Shown here: one piece after another, positions 1 through 8,446 of the stretch | Layout: each line of letters opens with the position of its first letter | Position numbering within the stretch: the stretch's first letter is position 1 | Source: Guptibacillus hwajinpoensis | GTDB taxonomy: Bacteria > Bacillota > Bacilli > Bacillales > Guptibacillaceae | Length of the DNA: 64,000 nucleotides | NCBI RefSeq assembly: GCF_001039475.1 | Contig: NZ_LELK01000015.1 | Coordinates: forward strand, 62,001-126,000 | Direction: 5' to 3' | Notes under the pieces: model-generated | The model's database searches: none | Told to the model about the DNA's origin: nothing | What the model saw: the letters and a program-made list of their open reading frames with translations, nothing else | Position numbers and translations under genes: made by a program

Positions 1-1442
1 TTATCCCAACCAGAAATATCGATTTCGAGTGGAATGTTTGCAGCGCGTTGCTTACGTGCCGAGTAGAAGAATGCAACGATAACAGCGACCGTAATAATCG
101 TTGCACCAATATATGCGATATTTATCGGTAATCGAAAGCCGATAGGTGCATTAAGAATATAAGTCGTAGTCGCCATGGTGATGAAAATGGCTGGAATCAT
201 AGCAATCCAGTAATTCTTTTTTGCAATGAATAAATACATCGCACCAACCCATAAGGCAATCATCGCTGTAGACTGGTTAGCCCATGAGAAGTATCTCCAT
301 AGAAGTGTGAAATCAATTTTCGTAAGCCCGAATGCTACTACGAAAAGTGGTAGTGCAATCCAGAGACGATTTGTTACTTTACGCTGTGAGTAATTAAAGT
401 AGTCTGCAATAATCATACGAGCACTTCTGAAGGCTGTATCGCCAGACGTGATTGGAAGGACGATAACACCAAGAATGGCAAGCGTTCCGCCAATTGCACC
501 GAGCATGAGAGTAGAAGCTTCACTGACAATTGCAGCCGGTCCGCCGTTTGCAAGTAGTTCATTTAAGCCAACTGGCCCATTGAATAAACTCATAGCAGCA
601 GCGGCCCAAATCATTGCAATAACACCTTCTGCAATCATCATTCCGTAGAAGATATTGCGACCCTGCTTTTCATTTTGCGTGGTACGCGAAATGATTGGTG
701 TTTGTGTTGCGTGAAATCCAGAAAGGGCACCGCAAGAAATGGTTAAGAATAGTAATGGAAAGACCGGTGCGTTGTCAGGGTGAAAGTTACTTAGCGTGAC
801 TTCAGGAATCGGTGCGCCAGTAAACACAAGACCGGCACCTACGCCTAGTGCACTAATAAGAAGGAGTGCGCCAAAAATCGGATAGAAGCGACCGATGATT
901 TTATCAATTGGTAGCAATGTCGCAAAAATGTAGTAAAGAAAGATTGCTCCAAGAATAAGGCCCATTGTTGCCCAGCCATTCATTAAGTTGTTTAATAGTC
1001 CAGCTGGAGCAGTAACAAACACTGTTCCTGTGAGAAGAAGTAGTAGCACAGCAAATGCATTAACCACGTGCTTCATCACTTTTCCTAGAAATTTCCCTGC
1101 AAGTTCAGGTAGGTGAGCACCTCTGTTACGAATGGAAATCATTCCAGTTAAATAATCATGCACAGCTCCTGCAAAAATACAGCCGAATACAATCCATAGG
1201 AAAGCTACCGGGCCGTAAAGGGCTCCTAGTATCGGTCCAAAAATAGGACCAACTCCAGCGATATTTAATAATTGAATTAAGGAGTTTTTCTTCGTGTTCA
1301 TTGGAAGATAATCTACCCCATCCTGATGCGTGTAGGCAGGCGTTTGACGTGCTTCCTTTACACCAAAAATCTTTTCTACAAACTTTCCATAAGTGAAATA
1401 ACCAATAATCAATAGTGCAATTCCTGCTAGAAATGTATACAT
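1..1442 (-). CDS. cstA: CstA-family carbon starvation / peptide-pyruvate transporter (3' end outside window)
   Basis: Polytopic membrane transporter of the CstA/BtsT family, which imports peptides or pyruvate with protons. The reading frame starts at an ATG (MYTFLAGIALLIIGY) and runs 480 codons to the window edge without a stop, so the C-terminus is missing. Visible family signatures are an N-terminal helix, the stretch GVGPIFGPILGALYG near residues 65-80, an AGAVHDYLTG segment, a central CGALSGFHATQTP motif and many hydrophobic helices. It is followed upstream by a LytS/LytTR pair in the same orientation, the arrangement known for E. coli BtsSR-BtsT and similar pyruvate systems, so pyruvate is a reasonable substrate guess. 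Family assignment is firm and the substrate is inferred. Confidence 0.9.
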   Translation of the reverse strand, partial: MYTFLAGIALLIIGYFTYGKFVEKIFGVKEARQTPAYTHQDGVDYLPMNTKKNSLIQLLNIAGVGPIFGPILGALYGPVAFLWIVFGCIFAGAVHDYLTGMISIRNRGAHLPELAGKFLGKVMKHVVNAFAVLLLLLTGTVFVTAPAGLLNNLMNGWATMGLILGAIFLYYIFATLLPIDKIIGRFYPIFGALLLISALGVGAGLVFTGAPIPEVTLSNFHPDNAPVFPLLFLTISCGALSGFHATQTPIISRTTQNEKQGRNIFYGMMIAEGVIAMIWAAAAMSLFNGPVGLNELLANGGPAAIVSEASTLMLGAIGGTLAILGVIVLPITSGDTAFRSARMIIADYFNYSQRKVTNRLWIALPLFVVAFGLTKIDFTLLWRYFSWANQSTAMIALWVGAMYLFIAKKNYWIAMIPAIFITMATTTYILNAPIGFRLPINIAYIGATIITVAVIVAFFYSARKQRAANIPLEIDISGWD

Positions 1443-1525
1443 TAAATCATCCCTTCCCGTTCGATGTATGCGTTTACATAGAGTATAAAAGAAGAAAGGG
1501 ATGAAAGGACCCAATTCATAGCAAC

Positions 1526-1552
1526 ATGTCTAAAAATAGGTTTGAAATGTCT
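1526..1552. promoter_or_regulatory. Putative LytTR-type direct repeats upstream of cstA
   Basis: Two copies of ATGTCT (AGACAT on the gene strand) sit at 1526-1531 and 1547-1552, exactly 21 bp apart, about 85-110 bp upstream of the cstA start. LytTR response regulators typically bind paired direct repeats with a period of about 21 bp, i.e. two helical turns. A TATACT -10-like hexamer lies nearer the gene (1482-1487, gene strand) without a good -35, as expected for an activator-dependent promoter. The site assignment is inference from spacing and context. Confidence 0.45.
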
Positions 1553-1580
1553 GAATGAGACACTAAGATGCATTGGGTGT

Positions 1581-2309
1581 TTACAATTCGAGCTCAGCTC
1601 GAAGTGCTTTGACATAATTTCGACTAACAGACAGTTTTTCCGTAACACCTTCTAACTCAAGCTGATAAGCCCCGTTAAACCATGGTGTTAGGCGCATTAC
1701 ATACTGAAGATTAACAAGGTAGCCTTTATGAATTCTAAAAAACGAGAAAGAGGAGAGACGGTTTTCAAGTTCCTTTAGCGCCATTTTCACTTCATACTCG
1801 CCATTTTTTACAATGATCCGAGAGACTTTATCATCTCTATAGATAAATAGGATATCGTTTGGATCAAGATAATGGATTTCTCCTTCGATGTCGACTGATA
1901 GTTTGCCTTTTCTAGTCGAAGGTTCTTCCTTCATAGCACCATGTATACGTTTCTCTAGACGCTTCACGGTTTGTTTGAGTTGTTCTTCATCATAAGGTTT
2001 CAAAAGATAGTCAACCGCTTCATAGCGAAAGGCTTCTGCAGCAAATTCGGGATAAGCTGTCGCAAAAACGATATGGGGTGGTTTTTTTAATTCAAGTAAC
2101 GTTCTCGCAGCTTCCATCCCATTCATGCCAGGCATTTCAACATCGAGAAAAACAACGTCAGGGTGTAGCTGTAAAGCTTTTAACACGGCTTCTTCTCCTG
2201 AATCAGCTTCGCCGCAAACAGTTACTGATTGGAATTCATTGAGAAGGTGAACTAGTTCCTGACGGCTGTAGCGCTCATCATCAACGATCAAGATATTCAT
2301 TATGCTCAT
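1581..2309 (-). CDS. LytTR-family response regulator
   Basis: Two-component response regulator of 242 residues, with an N-terminal receiver domain and a C-terminal LytTR DNA-binding domain (about residues 140-240). The receiver shows the acidic pair in ILIVDDE, the phospho-acceptor Asp56 in [12 protein letters not shown] and the Lys in DYLLKPY. The LytTR part shows [15 protein letters not shown] and [12 protein letters not shown]. The ATG start follows the stop codon of the kinase gene directly, with GGAGG 8 nt upstream, so the two are translationally coupled. Downstream lies cstA with paired repeats in front of it, so it probably activates cstA in response to the partner kinase. Equivalent to LytT/BtsR-type regulators; the exact orthologue is not certain. 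Confidence 0.92.
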   Translation of the reverse strand: MSIMNILIVDDERYSRQELVHLLNEFQSVTVCGEADSGEEAVLKALQLHPDVVFLDVEMPGMNGMEAARTLLELKKPPHIVFATAYPEFAAEAFRYEAVDYLLKPYDEEQLKQTVKRLEKRIHGAMKEEPSTRKGKLSVDIEGEIHYLDPNDILFIYRDDKVSRIIVKNGEYEVKMALKELENRLSSFSFFRIHKGYLVNLQYVMRLTPWFNGAYQLELEGVTEKLSVSRNYVKALRAELEL

Positions 2310-4046
2310 TTAATGGTCCTCCGTGGTTGGAATTATAAAGCATATGGTCGTTCCTTCGTGTAAAGTGCTCCGAATATGAAGGGTAGCTTTGTTACTGTAT
2401 AGCATAGATAGGCGCCGATTGACGTTATAGAGCCCGAGGCCTGTGCCAAGTTCAGATGAGACGTGCATTTGTCCAAGCTGACTAAGCCGCTCGGGAGGAA
2501 TTCCTTCTCCGTTATCCGTTACACAGACGAGTGTACCGTTTGATTGACGCGCAATCCGAATCTCAACTAAGCAGTCTGTGTTCTTGTTTTTAATACCATG
2601 TTTAATTGCATTCTCAACAATTGGCTGAAGAGTGAGAGGAGGTAGATTCATCGTTAGTGCACTTTCATCTATGTCATAAATTACTTTCAGGCGATCCACA
2701 AAACGCGCCTCTTCTATTTCAAGATAAGCTTTCACGTGCTTCAACTCCTGGTTGAGCGACGTCATATTTGCAGTCGTTCCAGACAAATTTTGTCTTAAAA
2801 AGTGTGAAAGAGAAACGAGTAATTTGCGTGCTTTATCAGGTTCAATGCGTATTAACGAAATAATCGTATTAAGGGAATTAAAAAGAAAGTGTGGACTAAT
2901 TTGTGCTTGTAACGCTTTAATCTCTGTTTCTTTTGCAAGTTGATAAGCTTTATCTGCTTCAGCGATTTCAAGCTGATTACTAAGCAGATTGCTAAGTCCG
3001 AGAACAAGCTCGGTAATGATATGTGTGATTTCTTTTTCAGAGCGAAAATAAAACTTTAGAGTGCCGATCGTTTTGCCGCGCTGTTTAAGAGGAGCAATGA
3101 TTGCAGCACCAAGCGGACAATCTTTCTCAGAACAGTGGATCGTTTGGTCATTCGCGATGACAATTTCACCATCATTGATTACGTTTTTTGTAATCGTTGT
3201 TTGAATTTCATGGCCTGCTTGGTGATGATCATTCGCAAGTCCGACGTGACTTAAAATATGTGTGCGGTTCGTCATCGCGACTGCGCTACCGTCAATCTCG
3301 CGGTGAAGAATCTGACAAACTGCTTTAGCTGAGGCTGCCGAAAGCCCCTCTCTGAGATACCCGAGCGTTTGGTCTGCGATACGCAGAGTTTTTTGAGCCT
3401 GCAGAGCACCTGCTTTTTCTTCCTCGTTTACCACGTTTTTGATAATGAGAAGGAAGAGAGCACAGCCGATTCCGTTAGCGAGAATCATAGGAATGCCGAT
3501 TACTTCGACAAGAGCGATGGCGTTTTCGAATGGCTTCGATAAAAGTAAAATAATGAGCATTTGAACGGTTTCTGCTCCAGCACCGATCACAAAGGCTGAG
3601 CGGAGCTTCACATGACGATTTCGTTTATGTAAAGATCCAGCGATCAGTCCGGCTATAATAGAAGCAAGTCCACATGCGAGCGCTGTAAAACCTCCAAGCA
3701 TGTAGCGATGAAACCCCGCGATTAACCCGGCACCAAAGCCAACTCTCTTTCCACCCAGCAGACCGGCAAGTACAACGCCGATGACCCTGGAATTAGCGAT
3801 GGCTTCATCAGAGGACACTTCAAGCGGCCAGGAGTTAAACTGGAGTGACTCCGTACTGAATGTTAAACCGGTATACGTACCAATGATGCCAAAAAAACCA
3901 AAGAACCCAATCGCAACGTACTGTTGCTTACGAGCAAGTTGATCGCTGTGTATCATATCTCGGAAGAAGCGAAAGCGGGTTAGCACGAACGCAATCGTTA
4001 CAATAATGCCGAGTCGCTCAAGCATCGTAAGCAAGAGTTCGAACAT
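2310..4046 (-). CDS. LytS-type sensor histidine kinase
   Basis: Membrane sensor kinase of 578 residues in the LytS/BtsS family. It has an N-terminal 5TM-5TMR_LYT membrane module (about residues 1-190, six hydrophobic helices), a GAF-like domain (about 220-360), then a His_kinase domain with the phospho-acceptor motif AQISPHFLFNSLNTI and an HATPase_c domain (NAIKHGIKN, DNGEGIP, GTGLGLYNV). The start chosen is the ATG at 4046, 7 nt after AAGGAG; a longer frame would reach back into a repeat at 4075-4115. It is the partner of the LytTR regulator next to it. In related systems the ligand is extracellular pyruvate; that function is inferred from the neighbouring CstA transporter. Confidence 0.9.
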   Translation of the reverse strand: MFELLLTMLERLGIIVTIAFVLTRFRFFRDMIHSDQLARKQQYVAIGFFGFFGIIGTYTGLTFSTESLQFNSWPLEVSSDEAIANSRVIGVVLAGLLGGKRVGFGAGLIAGFHRYMLGGFTALACGLASIIAGLIAGSLHKRNRHVKLRSAFVIGAGAETVQMLIILLLSKPFENAIALVEVIGIPMILANGIGCALFLLIIKNVVNEEEKAGALQAQKTLRIADQTLGYLREGLSAASAKAVCQILHREIDGSAVAMTNRTHILSHVGLANDHHQAGHEIQTTITKNVINDGEIVIANDQTIHCSEKDCPLGAAIIAPLKQRGKTIGTLKFYFRSEKEITHIITELVLGLSNLLSNQLEIAEADKAYQLAKETEIKALQAQISPHFLFNSLNTIISLIRIEPDKARKLLVSLSHFLRQNLSGTTANMTSLNQELKHVKAYLEIEEARFVDRLKVIYDIDESALTMNLPPLTLQPIVENAIKHGIKNKNTDCLVEIRIARQSNGTLVCVTDNGEGIPPERLSQLGQMHVSSELGTGLGLYNVNRRLSMLYSNKATLHIRSTLHEGTTICFIIPTTEDH

Positions 4047-4074
4047 AAGTAAGCTCCTTTCGTTATGGTTTGTT

Positions 4075-4115
4075 GTGGTGCCTGTCACCACCCGATATGC
4101 GTCAATATTTGTCGA
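4075..4115. repeat. REP-like intergenic repeat, copy 1
   Basis: Contains the imperfect palindrome GGTGCCTGTCACC, then CACCCGATAT and a downstream GTCGA about 20 bp later. The same order of blocks recurs at 4768-4808 and 12985-13023. It lies directly upstream of the lytS-type gene. Confidence 0.7.
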
Positions 4116-4299
4116 ACAATGAAGCGGTTTCTTCTTATTATAACGGTTTTCGATGGGGGATAAAATGGTGGAAGAAGCCTGTCTCTTCTTTCTTTCAAAT
4201 TGAGTTCATTCAAAGAGGGACTAAATGAGCTTGTTTTGCAGTGTAAAGTCTCTCGTCACTTAAAGAAAAGAGAAGTGATCAAGATTGAACATAAAAGAA

Positions 4300-4322
4300 A
4301 GAAGCAGACAAGGTCTGCTTCT
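4300..4322 (-). terminator. Rho-independent terminator of the PH-domain gene
   Basis: AGAAGCAGAC pairs with GTCTGCTTCT around a short loop. Read on the minus strand the stem is followed by a T-rich tail, 15 bases beyond the stop codon at 4338. Confidence 0.85.
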
Positions 4323-4337
4323 TCTGTCGGGTATCTT

Positions 4338-4715
4338 CTATCCACAAAGTTCAGCAAGAATCTTTTGAACTGAATAGATACTATCATCTTTTTTAAATTG
4401 CTTAGAAAAAGTAGGAGTCTGGGAACTAGAAACCCAGATTTTAAGTTCAGCATCAAGATCAAAGTGACCGGCTGTTTCGATGCTAAAGTGCGAGATGCTT
4501 TTGTATAGAACGGAATGATACTCGATCTTTTTACCTGTCATACCTTGCTTGTCTACAAAGAGCAGACGCTTGTCAGTAAATACAATTAAATCTCGTACAA
4601 GTTTAAATGCTGCATTTACTTCTTCCGTATCAGCTAGAATATTGGAAAGTTCTTTTTTAACATCTTCCTTATTCATGGTAGAAGCATTTCCCATAAAACC
4701 GCTTAGAATGCCCAT
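4338..4715 (-). CDS. PH-domain protein (bPH / DUF1696-like)
   Basis: Small soluble protein of 125 residues resembling bacterial pleckstrin-homology-like proteins of the YvbH/YozO type. Typical elements are the DLIVFTDKRLLFVDKQG strand pair (about residues 45-60), followed by KIEYHSVLYKSISHFSIET and LKIWVSS, a small beta-barrel with a C-terminal helix. The start is the second of two tandem ATGs, which sits 7 nt after GAGGAGG; the first is only 4 nt away. It has no partner genes, its own terminator and a REP-like repeat upstream. Function of the family is not established; membrane or protein binding in stress responses has been suggested. Confidence 0.75.
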   Translation of the reverse strand: MGILSGFMGNASTMNKEDVKKELSNILADTEEVNAAFKLVRDLIVFTDKRLLFVDKQGMTGKKIEYHSVLYKSISHFSIETAGHFDLDAELKIWVSSSQTPTFSKQFKKDDSIYSVQKILAELCG

Positions 4716-4767
4716 CATAATTCCTCCTCTACATGTGAACTGCTTACTATCTATTATTCTATCATAC

Positions 4768-4808
4768 GTGGTGCCTGTCACCACCCGGTTTAGCTCGACT
4801 TGTGTCGA
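4768..4808. repeat. REP-like intergenic repeat, copy 2
   Basis: GTGGTGCCTGTCACCACCCG followed by GTTTAGCTCGA and TGTGTCGA. It shares the palindromic head and the GTCGA tail with copies 1 and 3 and lies between the PH-domain gene and the divergent hydrolase gene. Confidence 0.7.
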
Positions 4809-4814
4809 CCGATT

Positions 4815-4896
4815 TCTAGAATGTATTGAAAGATTAAGCATACGTTTTCAATGATGCCAATGATAGAATAAATGCAATTAATCGCATCATTCTAGA
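4815..4896. other. Nested inverted repeats upstream of the hydrolase
   Basis: TCTAGAATG (4815-4823) is repeated inverted as CATTCTAGA (4888-4896), and AATGATGC (4850-4857) inverted as GCATCATT (4884-4891). They fill the upstream region of the gene at 4931 and could be operator half-sites or a structured leader. Confidence 0.3.
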
Positions 4897-4930
4897 GAGC
4901 GTATTACTCTCACATTTAGGAGGGAAGCAC

Positions 4931-5740
4931 ATGCCAATTGTGAACCTGGATCACAACGTAGAGCTCTATTATGAGGATGTAGGAATGGGTTCGCCAGTTA
5001 TCTTTATTCATGGTGTATGGATGAGTAGTCGCTTTTTTAAAAAGCAAATGCCTTACTTCAGGCAGAAGTATCGAGCTATTTCTTTAGATTTAAGAGGACA
5101 CGGTCAATCTTCCCATGTCCAGTCAGGACATACCGTTGCGAATTACGCTCGTGACTTAAACGATTTTATGAAGAAGCTCCAGCTCAAGGATGTTACTTTA
5201 GTGGGGTGGTCAATGGGTGCATTTGTCATATGGGAATACTTGAACCAATTCGGTGAAGATAATGTTAAAGGAACCGTCATTGTTGACGAGCTGGCAACTG
5301 ATTTCAAATGGCCAGATTTTGAAATAGGCGCATTCGATCTTCCTGCACTAACGGGGATGATGCGTGATATCCAAACCGATCAAACCGGACTTCTTAAGGG
5401 ATTCATTCCACTAATGTTTAAAGAAGAGTTACCTGAAGCTGATCTCGAATGGATGCTTGACGAGACGACAAAACTTCCTTCTTCCATAGCAAGTGCAATC
5501 CTATTCGATCAGTCTATTGTAGATTGTCGCCCTTATTTGAATAGCATTACCATTCCAACGTTATTGTGTTTTGGAAAAGAGGAGAAGCTCATCCCAGTAG
5601 CTGCAGGCGAGCACTTGCGTAATGAAATTCCTAATGCAAAATTAGAAGTGTTTGAGGAAAGCTGTCATTGTCCATTTCTAGAAGAACCGGATCGATTTAA
5701 CAGCGTTGTTGATGAGTTTGTGAAGTCTCTTCATAAATAA
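4931..5740 (+). CDS. Alpha/beta-fold hydrolase
   Basis: Cytoplasmic alpha/beta hydrolase of 269 residues. The oxyanion strand is VIFIHGVW (about residues 23-30), the nucleophile elbow is GWSMG with Ser94, and the catalytic His is His246 in ESCHCPFLEEP near the C-terminus. An acid residue probably lies near LCFGKEEKLIP. The ATG has AGGAGGG 7 nt upstream. The pattern resembles haloperoxidase, lactonase or esterase type enzymes; the substrate cannot be told. It is a single-gene unit with an inverted repeat in front and a hairpin behind. Confidence 0.85.
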   Translation: MPIVNLDHNVELYYEDVGMGSPVIFIHGVWMSSRFFKKQMPYFRQKYRAISLDLRGHGQSSHVQSGHTVANYARDLNDFMKKLQLKDVTLVGWSMGAFVIWEYLNQFGEDNVKGTVIVDELATDFKWPDFEIGAFDLPALTGMMRDIQTDQTGLLKGFIPLMFKEELPEADLEWMLDETTKLPSSIASAILFDQSIVDCRPYLNSITIPTLLCFGKEEKLIPVAAGEHLRNEIPNAKLEVFEESCHCPFLEEPDRFNSVVDEFVKSLHK

Positions 5741-5759
5741 TTAATGGGTTAAAAAAGAG

Positions 5760-5785
5760 AGGCAAGTGCATGCGTGTACTTGCCT
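5760..5785. terminator. Hairpin after the hydrolase gene
   Basis: AGGCAAGT pairs with ACTTGCCT around a 10-nt loop, 20 bases after the hydrolase stop. The T-tract is weak on the plus strand and better (CTCTTTTTT) on the minus strand. Confidence 0.55.
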
Positions 5786-5829
5786 AATTTCATTCCAATA
5801 AAATATTTTGAAAATTATCAAAAAGGGTA

Positions 5830-5880
5830 TTGATTATACAAAAATTGTGGGCTATAATAACTTCAACGAAAGCGCTTTCG
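5830..5880 (+). promoter_or_regulatory. Promoter and autoregulatory operator of the LacI regulator gene
   Basis: TTGATT (5830-5835), a 17-bp spacer and TATAAT (5853-5858) form a near-consensus sigma-A promoter. The perfect palindrome CGAAAGCGCTTTCG (5867-5880) overlaps the expected transcription start, 17 bases before the ATG at 5898. It matches the operators ahead of the transport operon, so autoregulation is likely. It also resembles a catabolite-responsive (cre) element for CcpA. Confidence 0.8.
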
Positions 5881-5897
5881 ATCCAGAGGAGACCACG

Positions 5898-6911
5898 ATG
5901 ATTACAATCTATGATTTAGCCAAAAAAACTGGATTTTCGAGTACTACTGTTTCAAAAGCTCTTAATAATTATCCCGATGTTAGTAAGAAAACAAAGCAGG
6001 CAATTATTGATACAGCTGCCGAAATGGGTTACTTGCCAAATGCTCATGCACAATCTCTTTCAACTAAGAAGTCTTGGACAATAGGCGTTATGTTTTCGGA
6101 ATCAAATGGAGTAGGGATGAAGCATCCATTCTTTAGTGGTGTTATTGAAAGCTTTCGCAAGCACGCTGAGAAGGAAGGGTATGATTTAATACTAGCATCC
6201 CGAAATCTTCGGAACAGAGGTACAAGCTACCTTGAACACTTCTTGTATCGTGGAGTTGATGGGATCATGGTCATTTGTTCAGACCCAAAAGATCCACAGG
6301 TTCAGGAAATGATCAATAGTAGCATTCCTATCGTTGTTATTGATATGAGCAATCAGGAATGTAGCGTTGTCTTTTCGGATAACCTTTCTGGTGGTGAACT
6401 TGCGATTAACTACCTTTATTCTCTAGGGCATACCAAAATTGCTCATATCGCAGGAGATCATACTATTTATGCAGGAAAGATTCGAATTAAAGGCTACATG
6501 GATGCTATGAAAAAAAGAGAATTGCCAGTACGTGATGGCTATCTCGTGAATGGCGGACTATTCTCTATCCAAGATGGTGCGTTAGCAATGGAGAAGCTGT
6601 TAGACTTAGCTGATCCTCCAACCGCAGTCTTTGTTGCTGGAGACCATATGGCAATAGGAGCTATGGAAACAGCTAAAGCAAGAGGGTATAGAATACCTGA
6701 AGATCTATCAATCATCGGCTATGATGATATTGAAATGGCTAGTTATGTGACACCGAAACTAACGACGATCAAGCAGGACACTGATCAAATCGGTGTTCGA
6801 GCAACGCAGCTTCTAATGAAGCAAATTATACAAAAGAAGAAGATTGTTACCGAGGAGATCATTCCAGTTACGTTAATGGAAAGAGAATCTTGTACTCGCT
6901 TAATAAAATAA
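5898..6911 (+). CDS. LacI-family transcriptional regulator of the beta-glucoside locus
   Basis: DNA-binding repressor of 337 residues. The N-terminal LacI helix-turn-helix reads TIYDLAKKTGFSSTTVSKALNN with the hinge helix QSLSTKK near residues 55-62, followed by a periplasmic-binding-protein-like sensor domain (GVMFSE, HPFFSGVIESF, IIGYDDIEMASYVTPKLTTI). The start is the ATG at 5898 with GAGGAG upstream, since a longer frame would lack a ribosome site and include the operator. Four matching palindromic operators (one here, three at 6930-7023) point to control of itself and of the downstream transporter and glycosidases. The inducer is probably a beta-glucoside; this is inferred. Confidence 0.92.
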   Translation: MITIYDLAKKTGFSSTTVSKALNNYPDVSKKTKQAIIDTAAEMGYLPNAHAQSLSTKKSWTIGVMFSESNGVGMKHPFFSGVIESFRKHAEKEGYDLILASRNLRNRGTSYLEHFLYRGVDGIMVICSDPKDPQVQEMINSSIPIVVIDMSNQECSVVFSDNLSGGELAINYLYSLGHTKIAHIAGDHTIYAGKIRIKGYMDAMKKRELPVRDGYLVNGGLFSIQDGALAMEKLLDLADPPTAVFVAGDHMAIGAMETAKARGYRIPEDLSIIGYDDIEMASYVTPKLTTIKQDTDQIGVRATQLLMKQIIQKKKIVTEEIIPVTLMERESCTRLIK

Positions 6912-6929
6912 AAAATTTTAAGCATTTAA

Positions 6930-7030
6930 GAAACCGCTTTCGTATATCTCGTTCTATATTTTTTTCGGCTTAATCGAAACCGCTTTCGGTTATATTTTTA
7001 CCACTGATTCGAAACCGGTTTCGTTACAAT
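6930..7030 (+). promoter_or_regulatory. Three LacI-type operators and -10 box ahead of the sugar operon
   Basis: GAAACCGCTTTCG (6930-6942), CGAAACCGCTTTCG (6975-6988) and the perfect palindrome CGAAACCGGTTTCG (7010-7023) are variants of the same operator. The last abuts a TACAAT -10-like box (7025-7030). Their centres are roughly 45 and 35 bp apart, allowing cooperative binding or looping with the operator at 5867-5880. Confidence 0.75.
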
Positions 7031-7066
7031 AATACTATTTTTTCTAATTTGGAAAGGGGCTCACCC

Positions 7067-8386
7067 ATGAAGAAAGTTGTAGGTCTTATCATGTCACTCG
7101 TTCTATTGTTTGGTGTTCTTGCAGGTTGTTCCAACACAGAGACTTCAGGAGATGCAAAAAGTGATAACAAAAAAGATGTGGATTTAAAGGTTTGGTCATT
7201 CACAGATGAGTTAAAGAAGCCAATTACGACATTTGAAGAAAAGAACGGTGTAAAAGTTGAACTAACAATTGTACCAATCGCTGACTACCCAACAAAGCTT
7301 AAACCAGTACTTGAAAGTGGCGTAGGTGCACCAGATGTATTTACTGGTGAAATTGCTTTCTTGAAACAGTGGGTAAATGCAGGGTACTGGGAGAATCTTT
7401 CCCAAGAACCATACAACGTAAATGAAGTTGCTGATAATTATGTTCCTTACGTATTTGATTTAGGTAAAGACGAGCAAGGTGATGTTAGAGCACTATCTTG
7501 GCAAACAACGCCTGGTGGTCTTTTCTATAAGCGTAGCATTGCGAAAGAAGTTCTAGGTACGGATGATCCAAAAGAAATCGGTGAAATGCTTACTTCTATG
7601 GATAAAGTATTTGAAGTATCAGAGAAAATGAAAGAAAAAGGCTATCGCATGTTCCCGGATGAAGGTTCCATTCGCTGGTTCTCTCAAGGCGATGATCCAA
7701 AACCATGGGTTAACGAAAACGATGAGCTGAAGTTAACGGATCAGAAAATTGAATTCCTTGATTATGCAAAGGAACTTCGTGAAAACAGCTACACAGCACT
7801 AGCACCAGAATGGTCTCCATCTTGGTTCGAGGCAATGGATAAGCCAATTAAAGTTAAAGAGAACGGTAAGGAAACAGAAACGGAAGTATTCTCATATGTT
7901 CTTCCTACATGGGGACTTCATAGTGTCTTGAAAACGAATGTAGAAGATTCTGTTGGCGATTGGGCTGTAACAAGTGGACCGAGCCCGTATTTCTGGGGTG
8001 GAACATGGTTAGGTGTATACAACAAGTCTGAGAATAAAGAGCTCGCTTATGACTTCGTGAAAATGATGACGCAAGATGATGAGTTCCTAACAGACTGGGC
8101 GAAAGAAACAGGCGATGTGCTTTCTTACCTGCCAGTTACAAACGAAATTAAAGACGATTTCAGTGATGAATTCCTAGGTGGCCAAAATAACTATCAATTC
8201 TTCCTCGATCAAGCGAAGAGCATTGAGCCAGGTATCGTAACAAAGTACGACCAGCAGCTTGATACGTTCTACGGAAATGCGGTTCAAGAGTATGTTGATG
8301 GTAAGAAATCCAAAGACGAAGCAATTGCTGAATTCTATAAAAAAGCACAGAATGCTTACCCTGAATTGAAAGTACCAAAGAAGTAA
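7067..8386 (+). CDS. ABC sugar transporter, substrate-binding lipoprotein (CUT1)
   Basis: Extracellular solute-binding lipoprotein of 439 residues, family 1. A lipoprotein signal peptide is evident: a KK n-region, a hydrophobic core and the lipobox VLAGC with the modified Cys21. The mature part shows the family look (DLKVWSFTDELKKPI, SGVGAPDVFTGEIAFL, WGGTWLGVYNKSENKELAYDFVKMM). The start at 7067 is preceded by GGAAAGGGG. It is the first gene after three LacI operators and feeds the two permeases downstream. Clustering with GH1 and GH30 enzymes suggests beta-linked gluco-oligosaccharides as ligand. Confidence 0.92.
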   Translation: MKKVVGLIMSLVLLFGVLAGCSNTETSGDAKSDNKKDVDLKVWSFTDELKKPITTFEEKNGVKVELTIVPIADYPTKLKPVLESGVGAPDVFTGEIAFLKQWVNAGYWENLSQEPYNVNEVADNYVPYVFDLGKDEQGDVRALSWQTTPGGLFYKRSIAKEVLGTDDPKEIGEMLTSMDKVFEVSEKMKEKGYRMFPDEGSIRWFSQGDDPKPWVNENDELKLTDQKIEFLDYAKELRENSYTALAPEWSPSWFEAMDKPIKVKENGKETETEVFSYVLPTWGLHSVLKTNVEDSVGDWAVTSGPSPYFWGGTWLGVYNKSENKELAYDFVKMMTQDDEFLTDWAKETGDVLSYLPVTNEIKDDFSDEFLGGQNNYQFFLDQAKSIEPGIVTKYDQQLDTFYGNAVQEYVDGKKSKDEAIAEFYKKAQNAYPELKVPKK

Positions 8387-8394
8387 CCAATGTG

Positions 8395-8420
8395 AGCGGT
8401 GTAAGTATTCTTATACCGCT
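8395..8420 (+). terminator. Intergenic attenuator hairpin between binding protein and permease
   Basis: AGCGGTGTAAG pairs with CTTATACCGCT (one G-U pair) around a TATT loop, followed by TATCTTATTTT. Such partial terminators commonly leave the binding-protein mRNA in excess over permease mRNA. Confidence 0.65.
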
Positions 8421-8446
8421 TATCTTATTTTGAGAGGAGCGATGAG

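Noticed and set aside
1442-1648. Frame overlapping the end of the response regulator gene and the cstA leader
   Set aside because: It lies antiphase to the LytTR gene, has no ribosome site and ends in the cstA start; a shadow.
4047-4091. N-terminal extension of the LytS-type kinase into the REP-like repeat
   Set aside because: The residues come from repeat DNA, and a good AAGGAG site favours the ATG at 4046.
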